Shown piece by piece: positions 19,107-28,566 of a DNA stretch of 64,000 nucleotides. The stretch comes from Amphiplicatus metriothermophilus. Lineage in GTDB: Bacteria; Pseudomonadota; Alphaproteobacteria; Caulobacterales; Parvularculaceae. Both the position numbers and the translations under genes were made by a program. The stretch's first letter is position 1; each line of letters opens with the position of its first letter. The stretch spans positions 261,501 through 325,500 of the forward strand of contig NZ_FZQA01000002.1 in NCBI RefSeq assembly GCF_900199215.1, read 5' to 3'. The notes below the pieces were generated by a model. That model saw only the letters and a list, made by a program, of their open reading frames with translations, was not told the DNA's origin and did not search any database.

Positions 19107-19759
19107 CAGCGCGCTCCTTCCGTGATGAAACCGTGTTCGGCGAGAAACTCGCGGGAGACGCCGCCGCCCGCGTCGCGGGCGATAAGGCGCTCGACATATT
19201 TCGCGAGGATGTCGACTTCGAGATTGACGCGCTCGCCGGGCTGCTTGCGCGGGAGGGCGAGCTTTTCCCGGCTGTAGGCCACGAGGGTGACGTCGAACCA
19301 GTCCGCGCCCGTATGAACCACGGTGAGCGACGCGCCGTCGACGGCGATATAGCCCTTCGGGACGATATAGCGCATGAGGGCGGGCGGGGCGCCCACCGTC
19401 ATCCACAGCGCGTCCTCGTCGGGGCGAAACCCCTTGACGACGCCGGTTCCGTCCACATGCCCCTGCACGTAATGGCCGCCGAGACGGGTCGAGGGCAGGA
19501 CGGCGCGTTCGAGATGCACGGGCGCGCCGGGGCGCAGGTCCGCAAGATTGGTCTTCGCGCGGGTCTCCGGCGCGAGGCCGAAGGAGAAGCTGTCGGCGTC
19601 GAAATCGGTCACGGTGAGGCACGCGCCGTTGACCGCGATGGAATCGCCGCGCTTCACGCCTTCAAGCGTCTCGCGCGCGCCGACCGCAAGCGCATAGCCG
19701 CTTCCCTGGCGGGAGACGTCGCGGACGGTCCCGATCTCCTCTACGAGGCCGGTGAACAT
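19106..19759 (-). CDS. ribE: Riboflavin synthase, alpha subunit
   Basis: A 217-residue enzyme dismutating two lumazine molecules to riboflavin. The two-fold repeated lumazine-binding domains are visible: [12 protein letters not shown] with NGACLTV near the start, then the GHVDGTG and DGASLTV blocks of the second half. The start MFTGLVEE is diagnostic for the family and lies inside the end of ribD (19-base overlap). It is followed by ribB with a one-base overlap, so translation of the three genes is probably coupled. Confidence 0.96.
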   Translation of the reverse strand: MFTGLVEEIGTVRDVSRQGSGYALAVGARETLEGVKRGDSIAVNGACLTVTDFDADSFSFGLAPETRAKTNLADLRPGAPVHLERAVLPSTRLGGHYVQGHVDGTGVVKGFRPDEDALWMTVGAPPALMRYIVPKGYIAVDGASLTVVHTGADWFDVTLVAYSREKLALPRKQPGERVNLEVDILAKYVERLIARDAGGGVSREFLAEHGFITEGAR

Positions 19760-20865
19760 GCGCGCTCCTGCGGTTTGCGGACGAGACCGCGGATCATCAG
19801 ATCGGGCCCGAGCCGTTCGGTCTCGACCTCGGCGAGGCGGGTCGCGTCGGCGAGCCGGGCCGCGCCCGCGCCGGCGACAGGAGTCCTGCCGGCGCCGCCG
19901 ATGATGACCGGCGCGACGAAGGCGCAGACTTCGTCTATCAGGCCGCCGTCGAAAAACGAGCCGAGAACCGCGCCGCCGCCCTCGACCAGCACGCTGCAAA
20001 GCCCCCGCTTTCTCAGCGTCCGGAGCAACTCGTCGATGTCGACGCGTCCCTTCCCGTCCGCCGGCAGGACGAGAACGTCGACGCCTAGCTCCTCATAGGC
20101 CGCGCGGCGGGCTTTCGGCGCGGCCGCCGTCGTCGCCAGAACCGCGCCGCGCCCGCCGCGATCATAGACGAGCGCGCCGGGCGGGGTGCGGCCTTTCGAG
20201 TCGACGACGACGCGCAGGGGCTGGACGGGCGCGACTTCCGGCAGGCGCACGGTGAGGGCGGGATCGTCCGCGATCACCGTATCGGCGCCGACGAGCACGG
20301 CGTCGACCGACCGGCGCAGGCCGTGCGCCCGTTCGCGCGCGAGCGGACCGGTGATCCATTTGCTTTCCCCGCCGGGGGTCGCGATCTTGCCGTCGAGGCT
20401 CGTCGCGAATTTGGCGATCACATAGGGGCGCGGGCTCTTGAGCGAATGCAGCCAGAAGCGCAGCAGCGCGCGCGCCTGCGTTTCGCAAACGCCGGCGCGC
20501 ACGTCGACGCCTTCGGCCTTCAGACGCGCCGCGCCGCCGGCGGCGAGGGGATTCGGATCGGCGACGGCGTAGACGACGGCGTCCGCGCCGCTTTTCAAAA
20601 TCGCATCGACGCAGGGCGGCGTGCGCCCGTGATGATTGCAGGGCTCGAGGGTGACATAGACGGTCGCGCCGCGCGCCTTCGCTCCGGCGGCCTTCAGCGC
20701 CATCGCCTCGGCGTGATCGGTTCCAGGACCGTCATGCCAGCCTTCGCCGACGATCGCGCCGTCCTTTGCGACGACGCAGCCGACAGGCGGATTGGGCGAG
20801 ACCCGGCCTTCGCCCTTGCGGGCGAGCTCGAGGGCGCGAAGCATGAAACGCCGGTCGTCGGCCAT
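19741..20865 (-). CDS. ribD: Bifunctional diaminohydroxyphosphoribosylaminopyrimidine deaminase/reductase
   Basis: A 374-residue two-domain enzyme doing the second and third steps of riboflavin synthesis. The N-terminal deaminase has zinc ligands H51, C76 and C85 with catalytic E53 (HAEAMAL, PCNHHGRTPPC). The C-terminal reductase (about 150-365) has KFATSLDGKIA and the VEGGGAVLGSFF loop. The ATG at 20865 directly follows the T-tract of a predicted terminator, and its likely ribosome-binding site GGGA lies in that hairpin. First gene of the FMN-riboswitch operon ribD-ribE-ribB-ribH-folE. Confidence 0.95.
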   Translation of the reverse strand: MADDRRFMLRALELARKGEGRVSPNPPVGCVVAKDGAIVGEGWHDGPGTDHAEAMALKAAGAKARGATVYVTLEPCNHHGRTPPCVDAILKSGADAVVYAVADPNPLAAGGAARLKAEGVDVRAGVCETQARALLRFWLHSLKSPRPYVIAKFATSLDGKIATPGGESKWITGPLARERAHGLRRSVDAVLVGADTVIADDPALTVRLPEVAPVQPLRVVVDSKGRTPPGALVYDRGGRGAVLATTAAAPKARRAAYEELGVDVLVLPADGKGRVDIDELLRTLRKRGLCSVLVEGGGAVLGSFFDGGLIDEVCAFVAPVIIGGAGRTPVAGAGAARLADATRLAEVETERLGPDLMIRGLVRKPQERACSPAS

Positions 20866-20898
20866 AAAAAACGTCCCGAGTCTTGCGATCTTCGGGAC
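20866..20898 (-). terminator. Riboswitch expression platform: terminator overlapping the ribD ribosome-binding site
   Basis: On the minus strand the arms GTCCCGA (20898-20892) and TCGGGAC (20879-20873) are perfect 7-base complements, followed by a G and then six T residues that end directly at the ribD ATG. The 3' arm contains GGGA at ribosome-binding-site distance from the ATG. The hairpin could therefore terminate transcription, hide the ribosome-binding site, or both, when FMN is bound. Confidence 0.75.
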
Positions 20899-20974
20899 GA
20901 CAGCACGCCGGACAGCTTGCGCAACCCCGCCACGCGTCAGGCATGGCGTACGGCGCAGGCTCGCACGGCCTGCC

Positions 20975-21146
20975 GGACCTTCTCTCATCCGGACTGTCAC
21001 CGTCGGCGCTGGGATCGCACCAGCTCCTGCTCTGCGAGGCCCCTGGCGCTCTCGCCCTGGGCTTCGCTCGGCTCGCGGGCTCGTCGGCCGGCTTTCGCCT
21101 GGCCGCATCACCGCCGGTGGGGACTTTCACCCCGCCCCGAAGATCC
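20975..21146 (-). promoter_or_regulatory. FMN riboswitch (RFN element)
   Basis: On the minus strand the aptamer starts with ATCTTCGGGGCGGGGTGAAA, continues AGTCCCCACCGGCGGTGATG, and ends with GACAGTCCGGATGAGAGAAG, the universally conserved RFN core. Between these lies a variable GC-rich arm with several hairpins (about 21010-21100). It is placed about 110 bases before ribD and controls the riboflavin operon in response to FMN. The divergent agmatine deiminase gene starts about 87 bases beyond its 5' end, so the promoter lies in that interval. Confidence 0.95.
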
Positions 21147-21232
21147 TTCTCGCGGATTGAACCGCGTTTGCTATATAGCCCGCGCCCGCGGCCCGTTCAA
21201 TGGCGCGCGGCAGCCCGCTCTCCGGAGGTTCG

Positions 21233-22288
21233 ATGCTCTCATTCCGCCGCCAGCCCGCCGAATGGTCGCCTCACGCCGCGGTATGGATCGGCTGGCCGAG
21301 CGCGGCCGATCTGTGGAAAGACGATCTCGACCCCGCCCGCCGCGAGGTGGAAGGCCTCGTCCGCGCCGTCGCCTTCCCCGCCGGCGCGGCGGGCCCGCGC
21401 GGCGAGCGCGTCGAGCTCGTCCTGCGCGGGGCGGAGGCCCGGGCGGCCGCCGAGGCGATGCGCGCCCGTCTGCCTGAGCCCGACATGGTCCGGCCGCGCG
21501 AGGCGCCCATCGGCGATATCTGGCTGCGCGACACCGGGCCCGTTTTCGTGAAGGACGAGGCCGGCCGGCTCGCCGCCAGCGCCTTCCGCTTCAACGGCTG
21601 GGGCGGGAAGTACGAACTCGCCGAGGACGATCGCATCGCCGACATCGTCGCGGCCATGGCGAACGTCCGCCTGCGCCGCTTCGAAGGGCTGGTCGCGGAA
21701 GGCGGCGCGATCGAGGTCGACGGGGAGGGAACCGTCATCACCACGCGCCAGTGCCTGCTCAATCCGAACCGCAACCCCGGCGCGCCTGAGGGCGAAATCG
21801 AGGCCGTCCTCAAGGCCGCCGTCGGCGCGGAAAAGACGATCTGGCTCGACGAAGGCCTCGCCGGCGATCACACCGACGGACATGTGGACAATATCGCCCG
21901 TTTCGTCGCGCCCGGAAAGGTCGTCTGCATGCGGCCGACCGGCTCTGACGATCCGAATGCGGACGTTCTGAACGCCATCCGCAAGACTCTCGCCGCCGCG
22001 ACGGACGCGGCGGGCCGCCGGCTCGAGGTGATCGAGATTCCCTCTCCGGGCCGGGCGCTGATCGACGGCGCGCCGGTTCCCGCAAGCCACATGAACTTCT
22101 ACATCGCCAACGAGTCGCTCGTGCTGCCGACCTATGGGCGGCTGACGGGCGAGGAAGCGGCGGCGGAAGAAGCGGCGGCTATACTGAGAAGCCTCGCCGT
22201 TCGCAAGGATGTCGTCACGGTCGATTCGTCGGCGCTGCTGACCGGCGGCGGCTCGTTCCACTGCATCACCCAGCAGCAGCCGGCGTGA
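21233..22288 (+). CDS. Agmatine deiminase family protein
   Basis: A 351-residue member of the guanidino-modifying superfamily (porphyromonas-type peptidylarginine deiminase family); the typical reaction is agmatine to N-carbamoylputrescine. The nucleophile is C344 in GGGSFHCITQQQP. The other active-site blocks are GDIWLRDTGP (Asp), VAEGGAIE (Glu) and the DHTDGHVDNIARF block (His). The ATG at 21233 has GGAGG four bases upstream, so it is preferred over the ATG at 21200. No other polyamine gene is adjacent, so the substrate is inferred from the family only. Confidence 0.92.
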   Translation: MLSFRRQPAEWSPHAAVWIGWPSAADLWKDDLDPARREVEGLVRAVAFPAGAAGPRGERVELVLRGAEARAAAEAMRARLPEPDMVRPREAPIGDIWLRDTGPVFVKDEAGRLAASAFRFNGWGGKYELAEDDRIADIVAAMANVRLRRFEGLVAEGGAIEVDGEGTVITTRQCLLNPNRNPGAPEGEIEAVLKAAVGAEKTIWLDEGLAGDHTDGHVDNIARFVAPGKVVCMRPTGSDDPNADVLNAIRKTLAAATDAAGRRLEVIEIPSPGRALIDGAPVPASHMNFYIANESLVLPTYGRLTGEEAAAEEAAAILRSLAVRKDVVTVDSSALLTGGGSFHCITQQQPA

Positions 22289-22328
22289 CGGCCGGTCGCT
22301 CGGTCGCGCCATCCGTCTTGCGCGCCGG

Positions 22329-22919
22329 TCAGTCGCCGCCCCACAGTTTTTCGATGCGCCAGTCGCGGCCGCAGGCGGCGCGGTAATACCGATAGCGGCG
22401 CGGATTCTTTTTGTAATAATCCTGATGATAATCCTCCGCGCGCCAGAATCGCGTCCGGTCGCGGATGGGCGTGACGACAGGCGCGCCAAGGATTTCCGCC
22501 GCCTCGTTCTTCGCCGCCTCGGCCGCGGCGCGCTCTTGCGCGTTCGCGACGAAGATCGCCGTCGTGTAGGAATGGCCGCGGTCGCAGAACTGTCCGCCGT
22601 CGTCCAGCGGATCGATATGGCGGAAGAAATAATCGACCAGCGCCCGGTAAGAGACGCTCCCGGGATCGTAGCGCACCTCCACCGCCTCCACATGGCCCTC
22701 ATGATTGCGATAGGTCGGGTTCGGACGCTCCCCGCCCGCATAGCCGGAGACCGCTTCGATCACGCCGGGCAGCTTTTCGAAATCCGCCTCCACGCACCAG
22801 AAGCAGCCGCCGGCGAACACGGCCGCGCGGGTCGCATCTTCATCGGGCCTTTGCGCGCCCCCTGCGGGGGCGACGGCGGCGAGGAGAAGAGCGAGGAAGC
22901 CGAAAAGGGCGCGGTTCAT
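22329..22919 (-). CDS. msrA: Exported peptide-methionine (S)-S-oxide reductase
   Basis: A 196-residue MsrA repairing oxidised methionine in proteins. The catalytic motif is GGCFWC with C39 as nucleophile; the conserved blocks [24 protein letters not shown] and HIDP are intact. Residues 1-22 form a signal peptide ([21 protein letters not shown]), so the enzyme likely works in the periplasm. The ATG at 22919 has GGAGG a few bases upstream, which decides this start over a frame extending to 22979. No msrB domain is fused. It is convergent with the agmatine deiminase gene. Confidence 0.93.
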   Translation of the reverse strand: MNRALFGFLALLLAAVAPAGGAQRPDEDATRAAVFAGGCFWCVEADFEKLPGVIEAVSGYAGGERPNPTYRNHEGHVEAVEVRYDPGSVSYRALVDYFFRHIDPLDDGGQFCDRGHSYTTAIFVANAQERAAAEAAKNEAAEILGAPVVTPIRDRTRFWRAEDYHQDYYKKNPRRYRYYRAACGRDWRIEKLWGGD

Positions 22920-23117
22920 GGAGCCTCCGTGCGTTTGCCCGGCCCAGCATACGCTTCTCCCGGCCGGCGCGCGCCTCACGAGGCCGTCAGCCGTCGCGCC
23001 GGGGGCGCTCGCGTGGATTTGTCAGGCGCGGCGGGGCGCGCTATCGAACGGGGTCGGCCCGCCCGCGGGCCGGTCTTTCCGCACATGACGGCGCAAGCAA
23101 CGCTTCGGGATTGACGC

Positions 23118-25241
23118 ATGAAAAACGCCGACCCCTTCGCCGCCGCCCGCGCGCGCGCCGCCCCGGCGATCGAGCGCCGGCCCAAGGAGATTCGCCAGCA
23201 TGGCGAGGTCCGCATCGACGATTACGCCTGGCTGCGGGCGGAGAACTGGCGCGAGGTCCTGCGCGACCCGTCGGCGCTGCCCGCCGACATCCGCGCCGCG
23301 CTCGAGGCGGAGAACGCCTATTACGAGGCGGTCGTCGCCGATCTCGCGCCCTTGCGCAAGGCGCTGTTCGAGGAAATGCGCGCGCGCATCAAGGAGGACG
23401 ACGAAAGCGTTCCGCTGCCGGACGGCCCGTGGCGTTACTGGACGGCCTACCGCAAAGGCGGGGAGTATCCCGTCTTCAAGCGCGCGCCGCGCGAGGGCGG
23501 ACCGGAACAGATCCTGTTCGACGGCGATCGGGAGCGGGGCGACGGCGCCTTTTTCAATATCGGGCGCGTCGCGCACAGCCCGGACCATCGCCTTCTGGCC
23601 TACGCCGTCGACCGGGTCGGCTCGGAGAACTACGTCATCCGCGTGCGGCGCATCGAGACGAGCGAGGATCTGCCCGACAGGGTCGAACGCGCCGACGGCT
23701 CGTCGGGCGCGGTCTGGGCGGCGGACGGTTCAGGCTTCTTCTATGTGGAGCGCGACGATCACCAGCGCCCGAAGCGGGTGAGGTTTCACCGGCTGGGCGC
23801 CGACCCGGCCGCCGACCGCGTCGTCTATGAAGAACCCGACGACGGCTTTTTCCTGCACGTATCGAAGAGCCTCAGCGGCGCCTTCATTTTCATCGAGAGC
23901 GGCGATCATACTACGAGCGAGGCGCGGTTCCTGCCGGCGGACGCGTCAGAGGAGGCGCCGCGGCTCATCGCCGCGCGGGAGGCCGGCGTCGAATACGACG
24001 TCGAGCATCAGGGCGAGCGTTTCGTCATCCGCACCAATGCGGACGGCGCCGTCGATTTCAAGCTCGCGACGGCGCCCGTCGCGGCGCCGGGGCGCGAGAA
24101 CTGGCGCGATCTCGTTCCCCATCGGCCCGGAACCTTAATCGTCAAGGCGGCGGTCTTTCGCGATTACATCGTCCGGCTGGAGCGGCGCGACGCGCTGCCC
24201 CATCTCGTCGTTTCGTCCGCGGACGGCGCCGAATACGAAATCAGGTTCAAGGAGGCCGCTTACAGCCTCGGGCTTCATCAGGGCTACGAATACGACACGC
24301 AGACCCTGCGCTTCGCCTATGAATCGCCGGCGACGCCGACCGAGACCTACGACTTCGACATGAAGACCCGCAGGCGCCGCCTTCTGAAAGTGCAGGAAGT
24401 GCCCTGCGGCCACGACAGGTCGCGCTACGTCGTCGAGCGCATTCACGCGCGCGCGCCGGACGGGGAGGCGGTCCCGATCACCATCCTGCGCCTGAAAAAG
24501 CAGAAGCGCGACGGCTCGGCCCCGGCGCTGCTCTACGGCTACGGCTCTTACGGCATCACCATCCCGGCCGATTTCTTCTCCAGCGTGCTGCCGCTCGTCG
24601 ATCGCGGCATGATCTACGCCGTCGCCCATGTGCGCGGGGGAACGGCCTGCGGGCGGCGCTGGTATCTCGACGGCAAGCTCGACCGGAAGATGAACACCTT
24701 CACGGATTTCATCGCCTGCGCCGAAGCGCTGATGAAAAGGAAATACGCCGCGCGGGGGAAGGTCGTCATCTATGGCGGCAGCGCCGGCGGGCTGCTGGTC
24801 GGCGCCTGCGTCAACATGCGCCCCGATCTGTTCGGCGGCGTGATCGCGGCGGTGCCGTTCGTGGACGTGCTCAACACCGTCTCGGACCCGAGCCTGCCGC
24901 TGACGCCGCCCGAATGGAACGAATGGGGCAATCCCGTCGAGAGCGCCGAGCAATACGGCTGGATCCGCGCCTATTCGCCCTATGAGAATGTTCGCGAGAC
25001 GGACTATCCGCCGATCATGGCGACAGGCGGTCTCGCCGACTTCCGCGTCACCTATTGGGAGCCGGCCAAGTGGATCGCGAAGCTGCGCCGCGTCGCGCGC
25101 GGCGGCCCGTTCGTTCTGCGCATGAACATGGAGGCCGGCCACGGCGGGGCGGCGGCGCGCTTCGAGCGTCTTGAGGAGCGCGCGCATCTTTACGCCTTCG
25201 CGCTCAAATGCGTCGGCCTCGACGCCAAATCCCGGCGCTGA
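23118..25241 (+). CDS. ptrB: Oligopeptidase B (S9A prolyl oligopeptidase family)
   Basis: A 707-residue serine peptidase cutting short peptides after basic residues. The N-terminal beta-propeller (about 20-410) starts with the family block DDYAWLRAENW, and the C-terminal alpha/beta hydrolase domain has the nucleophile in YGGSAGGLLVGA, the Asp region in GGLADFRVTYWEPAKW and the His in EAGHGG. No signal peptide is seen, so it is probably cytoplasmic. It is divergent from msrA (198 bases between starts). A short stem CCCCC-GGAA-GGGGG lies just after the stop but has no T-run. Confidence 0.93.
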   Translation: MKNADPFAAARARAAPAIERRPKEIRQHGEVRIDDYAWLRAENWREVLRDPSALPADIRAALEAENAYYEAVVADLAPLRKALFEEMRARIKEDDESVPLPDGPWRYWTAYRKGGEYPVFKRAPREGGPEQILFDGDRERGDGAFFNIGRVAHSPDHRLLAYAVDRVGSENYVIRVRRIETSEDLPDRVERADGSSGAVWAADGSGFFYVERDDHQRPKRVRFHRLGADPAADRVVYEEPDDGFFLHVSKSLSGAFIFIESGDHTTSEARFLPADASEEAPRLIAAREAGVEYDVEHQGERFVIRTNADGAVDFKLATAPVAAPGRENWRDLVPHRPGTLIVKAAVFRDYIVRLERRDALPHLVVSSADGAEYEIRFKEAAYSLGLHQGYEYDTQTLRFAYESPATPTETYDFDMKTRRRRLLKVQEVPCGHDRSRYVVERIHARAPDGEAVPITILRLKKQKRDGSAPALLYGYGSYGITIPADFFSSVLPLVDRGMIYAVAHVRGGTACGRRWYLDGKLDRKMNTFTDFIACAEALMKRKYAARGKVVIYGGSAGGLLVGACVNMRPDLFGGVIAAVPFVDVLNTVSDPSLPLTPPEWNEWGNPVESAEQYGWIRAYSPYENVRETDYPPIMATGGLADFRVTYWEPAKWIAKLRRVARGGPFVLRMNMEAGHGGAAARFERLEERAHLYAFALKCVGLDAKSRR

Positions 25242-25527
25242 GCGGACTTATCCCCCGGAAGGGGGAAACTTATCCCCGCTCTTCGGCGCGGCCGTATCAT
25301 CGCCTTCTTCGGACTTCTCGAAGGAGGAATCGTCCGTGAGGAAATGCGGCGAAGGCTTTGGAGCAGGCGGGACGCGCTCAACCTTTTGGGGCGCGACCGT
25401 GCGATTCGCGAATAGGCGGATCGTTCGAAACGCGCCGCAAACGCCCGCCGCGGCTTGCGCAGTCCGATTCGCCGCCCCGCCGTTTCGCACGGTTCGCGCC
25501 GGCCCGCTCGCTTTTCGCGCGAGCCGG

Positions 25528-27006
25528 TCAGCTCGCCCGCTTCACCTCGATGCCGTGATCGCGGATCTTGCGATAGAGCGTCGAGCGGCCCATGCCGAGC
25601 CGGCGGGCCACTTCGGTCATCCGGCCGTCATAGGTCTCGATGGCGAGACGGATGAGGTCGCGTTCGATCTCTTCGAGGGTGCGCAGGTTTCCTTCCCGGT
25701 CGAAGACGCTCACCGGATTGTCGCCGGCCTCGCCGGTCGACCTGTAACGGGCGTCGGCTGCGCCGTCTTCGTCTTCGTCCTGATGATCGACGAAGGGCGG
25801 GCCCATGTCGACGCCGGCCGCCTCGAACTCGGCGGCGAGCTGCGGGAAGTCGGCCGCCGTGAGATACGGCCCGTCGGCGAGGACGACGGCGCGGAAGACG
25901 GCGTTTTCGAGCTGGCGGACGTTGCCCGGCCAGGAGTATTTCGTCAGCACGTCAAGCACCTCGTGCCGGACGCCGCGCACGTCGCGGCCTTCCTCCGCGT
26001 TATAGCGCTGGATGAAGTGGTCGATGAGGGCGGGGATGTCTTCGGGGCGCGCGCGCAGGGGCGGGGCGACGATCGGGAACACGTTGAGGCGATAATAAAG
26101 GTCTTCGCGGAAGGCGCCTTTCTTCACCTCCTCAGCGAGATCGCGATTGGTGGCGGAAATGATCCGTACGTCAACCTTGACGGGGCGTTTCGCGCCGATG
26201 GGGTCGACTTCGCCCTCCTGCAACACGCGCAGAAGCTTCACCTGCATGTCGAGCGGCAGCTCGCCCACCTCGTCGAGGAAGATCGTGCCGCCGTCGGCTT
26301 CCTGAAACTTGCCGACATGCCTCGCCGTCGCGCCGGTGAACGATCCCTTTTCATGGCCGAACAGGATGCTCTCGACGAGATTGGCCGGAATGGCGCCGCA
26401 ATTGACGGTGATGAACGCGCGCCCCGCCCGATCGGAAGAGCCCTGAATGGCGCGCGCGATCATCTCCTTGCCGACGCCGGACTCGCCCGTGATGAGAATC
26501 GGGATGTTCGACGCCGCCGCGCGCTCGCCGAGCCGGACGACGTGCTTGAGCGCGGCGCTTTCGCCCACGAGATCCTTGAAGCCGAGCGCGCCTTCGCGCT
26601 GGCGCTTGAGACGCGAGACCTCGCCCTTGAGCGTGGTCATGTTGAGCGCGTTGTTGATCGAGACGATGACGCGCTCGGGGCTCGCCGGCTTCACGAAGAA
26701 GTCGGCCGCGCCGTTCTGCATCGCCTGCACCACCGTATCGACGCCGCCCTGGGCGGTGAGCACGATGACGGGAAGCTCCTCGCGCATGGATTTCACGCGC
26801 TTGAGCGTCTCCATGCCGCCGAGACCGGGCATCCGCAGGTCGAGCAGGATGAGGCTGACGTCCGCCCCTTGCGGGCTTTGCAGCAGCGAAAGCGCGTTCT
26901 CGCCGGAATCGGCCTGGAGGACCGGATAGCCGGCCTTTTCGCAGATTCCGCGCATGATGCGGCGCTGCGTCGGATCGTCGTCGACGATGAGTATGGTTTT
27001 CGCCAT
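25528..27006 (-). CDS. Sigma-54-dependent response regulator, TacA-like (NtrC family)
   Basis: A 492-residue activator of sigma-54 RNA polymerase. The receiver domain (1-120) has phosphoacceptor D56 (ILLDLRMPG). The AAA+ domain has Walker A GESGVGKE, the sigma-54 contact motif GSFTGA and Walker [11 protein letters not shown], and a Fis-type helix-turn-helix ends the protein ([19 protein letters not shown]). The N-terminus ([16 protein letters not shown]) resembles Caulobacter TacA, which drives stalk genes, but this is from memory and not proven. No histidine kinase is adjacent. A CtrA half-site TTAACCAT lies about 100 bases upstream, in keeping with CtrA control of tacA in Caulobacter. Confidence 0.9.
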   Translation of the reverse strand: MAKTILIVDDDPTQRRIMRGICEKAGYPVLQADSGENALSLLQSPQGADVSLILLDLRMPGLGGMETLKRVKSMREELPVIVLTAQGGVDTVVQAMQNGAADFFVKPASPERVIVSINNALNMTTLKGEVSRLKRQREGALGFKDLVGESAALKHVVRLGERAAASNIPILITGESGVGKEMIARAIQGSSDRAGRAFITVNCGAIPANLVESILFGHEKGSFTGATARHVGKFQEADGGTIFLDEVGELPLDMQVKLLRVLQEGEVDPIGAKRPVKVDVRIISATNRDLAEEVKKGAFREDLYYRLNVFPIVAPPLRARPEDIPALIDHFIQRYNAEEGRDVRGVRHEVLDVLTKYSWPGNVRQLENAVFRAVVLADGPYLTAADFPQLAAEFEAAGVDMGPPFVDHQDEDEDGAADARYRSTGEAGDNPVSVFDREGNLRTLEEIERDLIRLAIETYDGRMTEVARRLGMGRSTLYRKIRDHGIEVKRAS

Positions 27007-27107
27007 TGAGGAGGAGTCTCCGGTTCTTCGCGAATATTCCTCCGAACGATAGGGAGACGGAGTAAATTTGCGCTTAAACCGTTTCATTACGGGGCACGCT
27101 GAGGGTC

Positions 27108-27115
27108 ATGGTTAA
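27108..27115 (-). promoter_or_regulatory. Possible CtrA half-site
   Basis: TTAACCAT on the minus strand, matching the CtrA half-site known from Caulobacter, about 100 bases before the start of the sigma-54 regulator. It is a single 8-base match with no second half-site at the usual spacing; a TTTAAG lies about 40 bases closer to the gene. Confidence 0.35.
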
Positions 27116-27263
27116 GGAATGATTGCCGAACGATCGCGCCGCCGACCGGGAGCCGGGCGTGCGCCGCGCGCTTTTCCAGGCGTCGGGCCTGCGCTATGAG
27201 GCGTGGAAGCGTTAGCAGATGCAGCAAGCCCGCCGCCAGGCAGCGACATCGCAAGAGCAGACC

Positions 27264-28235
27264 ATGAGCAAATCTGACGAAGAGCATATCCGCCCGCTCG
27301 CCGGCCTCGGCGGGCGAAAGCCGCCGGCGCCGGCCTGGTTCGAGTGGGCGCTGGGACAGCCTTCGGAGGAGGGCGCGGTCTCGGTCCGCGGCGCGAAGAT
27401 CGCCTGGTCGGCCTGGGGCGAGGTCGGCCGGCGCGGGCTCGTCTTCATTCACGGCGGCCGGGCGCACCGCGAATGGTGGCGGCCCTTCGCGCCGTTCTTC
27501 GCGAACCAGTACCGGGTCGTCGCCTTCGACCTCTCCGGCATGGGCGATTCGGACTGGCGCCCGCGCTATACGATGGACGGCGCGGTCGACGAGCTGTTCG
27601 CCGTCGTCGACGCCGCCCGGCTCGGGCAGGGCGGCCGGCCGGTCGTCGTCGGCCACAGCTTCGGCGGCTGGGTGACCCTCGCCGCGGTCGAGCGGCGGGG
27701 CGAGCGGCTGTCGGGCGCGGTCATCATCGACAGCCCGATCGCCGAGCCCGACCCGGACGAGGGCTACACAATCAACAGGCCGAAAGGAGAGGACGAGTCG
27801 CGCAAGCGGCCGGCGAAAGTCTACCGGACCATCGAAGAGCCCATCGAGCGCTTCCGCTTCCTGCCCAACCAGCCTTGCGACCAGCTCTATCTGGCGGACT
27901 ATATAGCCCGGACGGGCCTCGTGCAGGCGCCGCATCCGGAAGGCGGAACCGGCTGGGCGTGGAAGTTCGACCCCAGCCACGGGCGGAACTTCGAGATTCA
28001 CTTCGAGCGCGATCTTTTCCTCGCCGCGCGCTGTCCGCTCGCCTTCATCTATGGCGAGGAGTCGCTGTTCTCGCGCGGGCCGGGATTCGATCACCTGCGC
28101 GCGCAGACCCGCGGCCGCTCGCCCTTCATCACGATCCCTACCGCTCATCACCATCTGATGATGGAGCAGCCGATCGCCTTCATCGCGGCCCTGCGCGCGC
28201 TTCTCAACTGCTGGCCGGTCCGGGTGGGGGCGTGA
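27264..28235 (+). CDS. Alpha/beta hydrolase
   Basis: A hydrolase of about 323 residues. The oxyanion block is VFIHGGRAHREWW and the nucleophile elbow is VVVGHSFGGW with the catalytic Ser. A cap region (about 160-235) follows, and the candidate catalytic His is in PTAHHHLMMEQP near the C-terminus. No signal peptide is seen. The start is ambiguous: the ATG at 27264 gives MSKSDEEHIRP, and an ATG at 27219 adds 15 residues of low-complexity Gln/Ala. The substrate is unknown; esterases, epoxide hydrolases and haloalkane dehalogenases share this fold. It stands alone, divergent from the sigma-54 regulator. Confidence 0.85.
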   Translation: MSKSDEEHIRPLAGLGGRKPPAPAWFEWALGQPSEEGAVSVRGAKIAWSAWGEVGRRGLVFIHGGRAHREWWRPFAPFFANQYRVVAFDLSGMGDSDWRPRYTMDGAVDELFAVVDAARLGQGGRPVVVGHSFGGWVTLAAVERRGERLSGAVIIDSPIAEPDPDEGYTINRPKGEDESRKRPAKVYRTIEEPIERFRFLPNQPCDQLYLADYIARTGLVQAPHPEGGTGWAWKFDPSHGRNFEIHFERDLFLAARCPLAFIYGEESLFSRGPGFDHLRAQTRGRSPFITIPTAHHHLMMEQPIAFIAALRALLNCWPVRVGA

Positions 28236-28255
28236 GGGGGCGGATTTGCAACATG

Positions 28256-28277
28256 AGCTAATATGGATTAAATAGCT
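28256..28277. promoter_or_regulatory. Probable operator/promoter of the toxin-antitoxin operon
   Basis: An AT-rich patch in otherwise GC-rich DNA, with the inverted repeat AGCTA (28256-28260) and TAGCT (28273-28277) separated by 12 bases that contain TATGGATTAAA. It lies 29-50 bases before the antitoxin ATG. Phd/YefM antitoxins commonly bind short palindromes here to repress their own operon, so it is a likely operator overlapping the -10 region. Confidence 0.5.
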
Positions 28278-28305
28278 ATTCCAGCCAAAATGGGCCAAGC
28301 CGAGC

Positions 28306-28566
28306 ATGTCCAGAGTCGCCGCCGTCGACGCCAAGAATCGCTTTGGCGAGCTGCTCAACGCCGCGCTTCGCGAGCCCGTGACCGTCGAAAAACACGGCAA
28401 GCCGGTCGCCGTGGTGGTCTCGAAGGAAGAATATGACGAGCTGCTAAGCGCGAAGCTCGCCTTGTTGAAGATCGACATCGAACGCGGCCTCGCCGACATA
28501 GAGGCGGGTCGGACGCTCGAGGGCGAGGCGGTCATGAAGGCCGCTCGCGCGCGCCTCAGGTCGTGA
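28306..28566 (+). CDS. Type II antitoxin, Phd/YefM family
   Basis: An 86-residue antitoxin. The N-terminal Phd/YefM DNA-binding fold is visible in VAAVDAKNRFGELLNAALREPVTVEKHGKPVAVVVSKEEYDEL split as the usual helix, strand and helix; the C-terminal half is helical and charged, as expected for the toxin-wrapping part. It overlaps the toxin gene by four bases (GTGA), the typical arrangement for a coupled pair. An AT-rich palindrome upstream suggests autoregulation. Confidence 0.93.
   Translation: MSRVAAVDAKNRFGELLNAALREPVTVEKHGKPVAVVVSKEEYDELLSAKLALLKIDIERGLADIEAGRTLEGEAVMKAARARLRS

Noticed and set aside
25246-25277. Direct repeat ACTTATCCCC with a short GC stem after oligopeptidase B
   Set aside because: Only two copies and no T-run; not a CRISPR array and not a convincing terminator.
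25506-25524. GCTCGC/GCGAGC hairpin after the sigma-54 regulator
   Set aside because: Six-base stem with no T-run on the coding strand; kept out of the terminator list.
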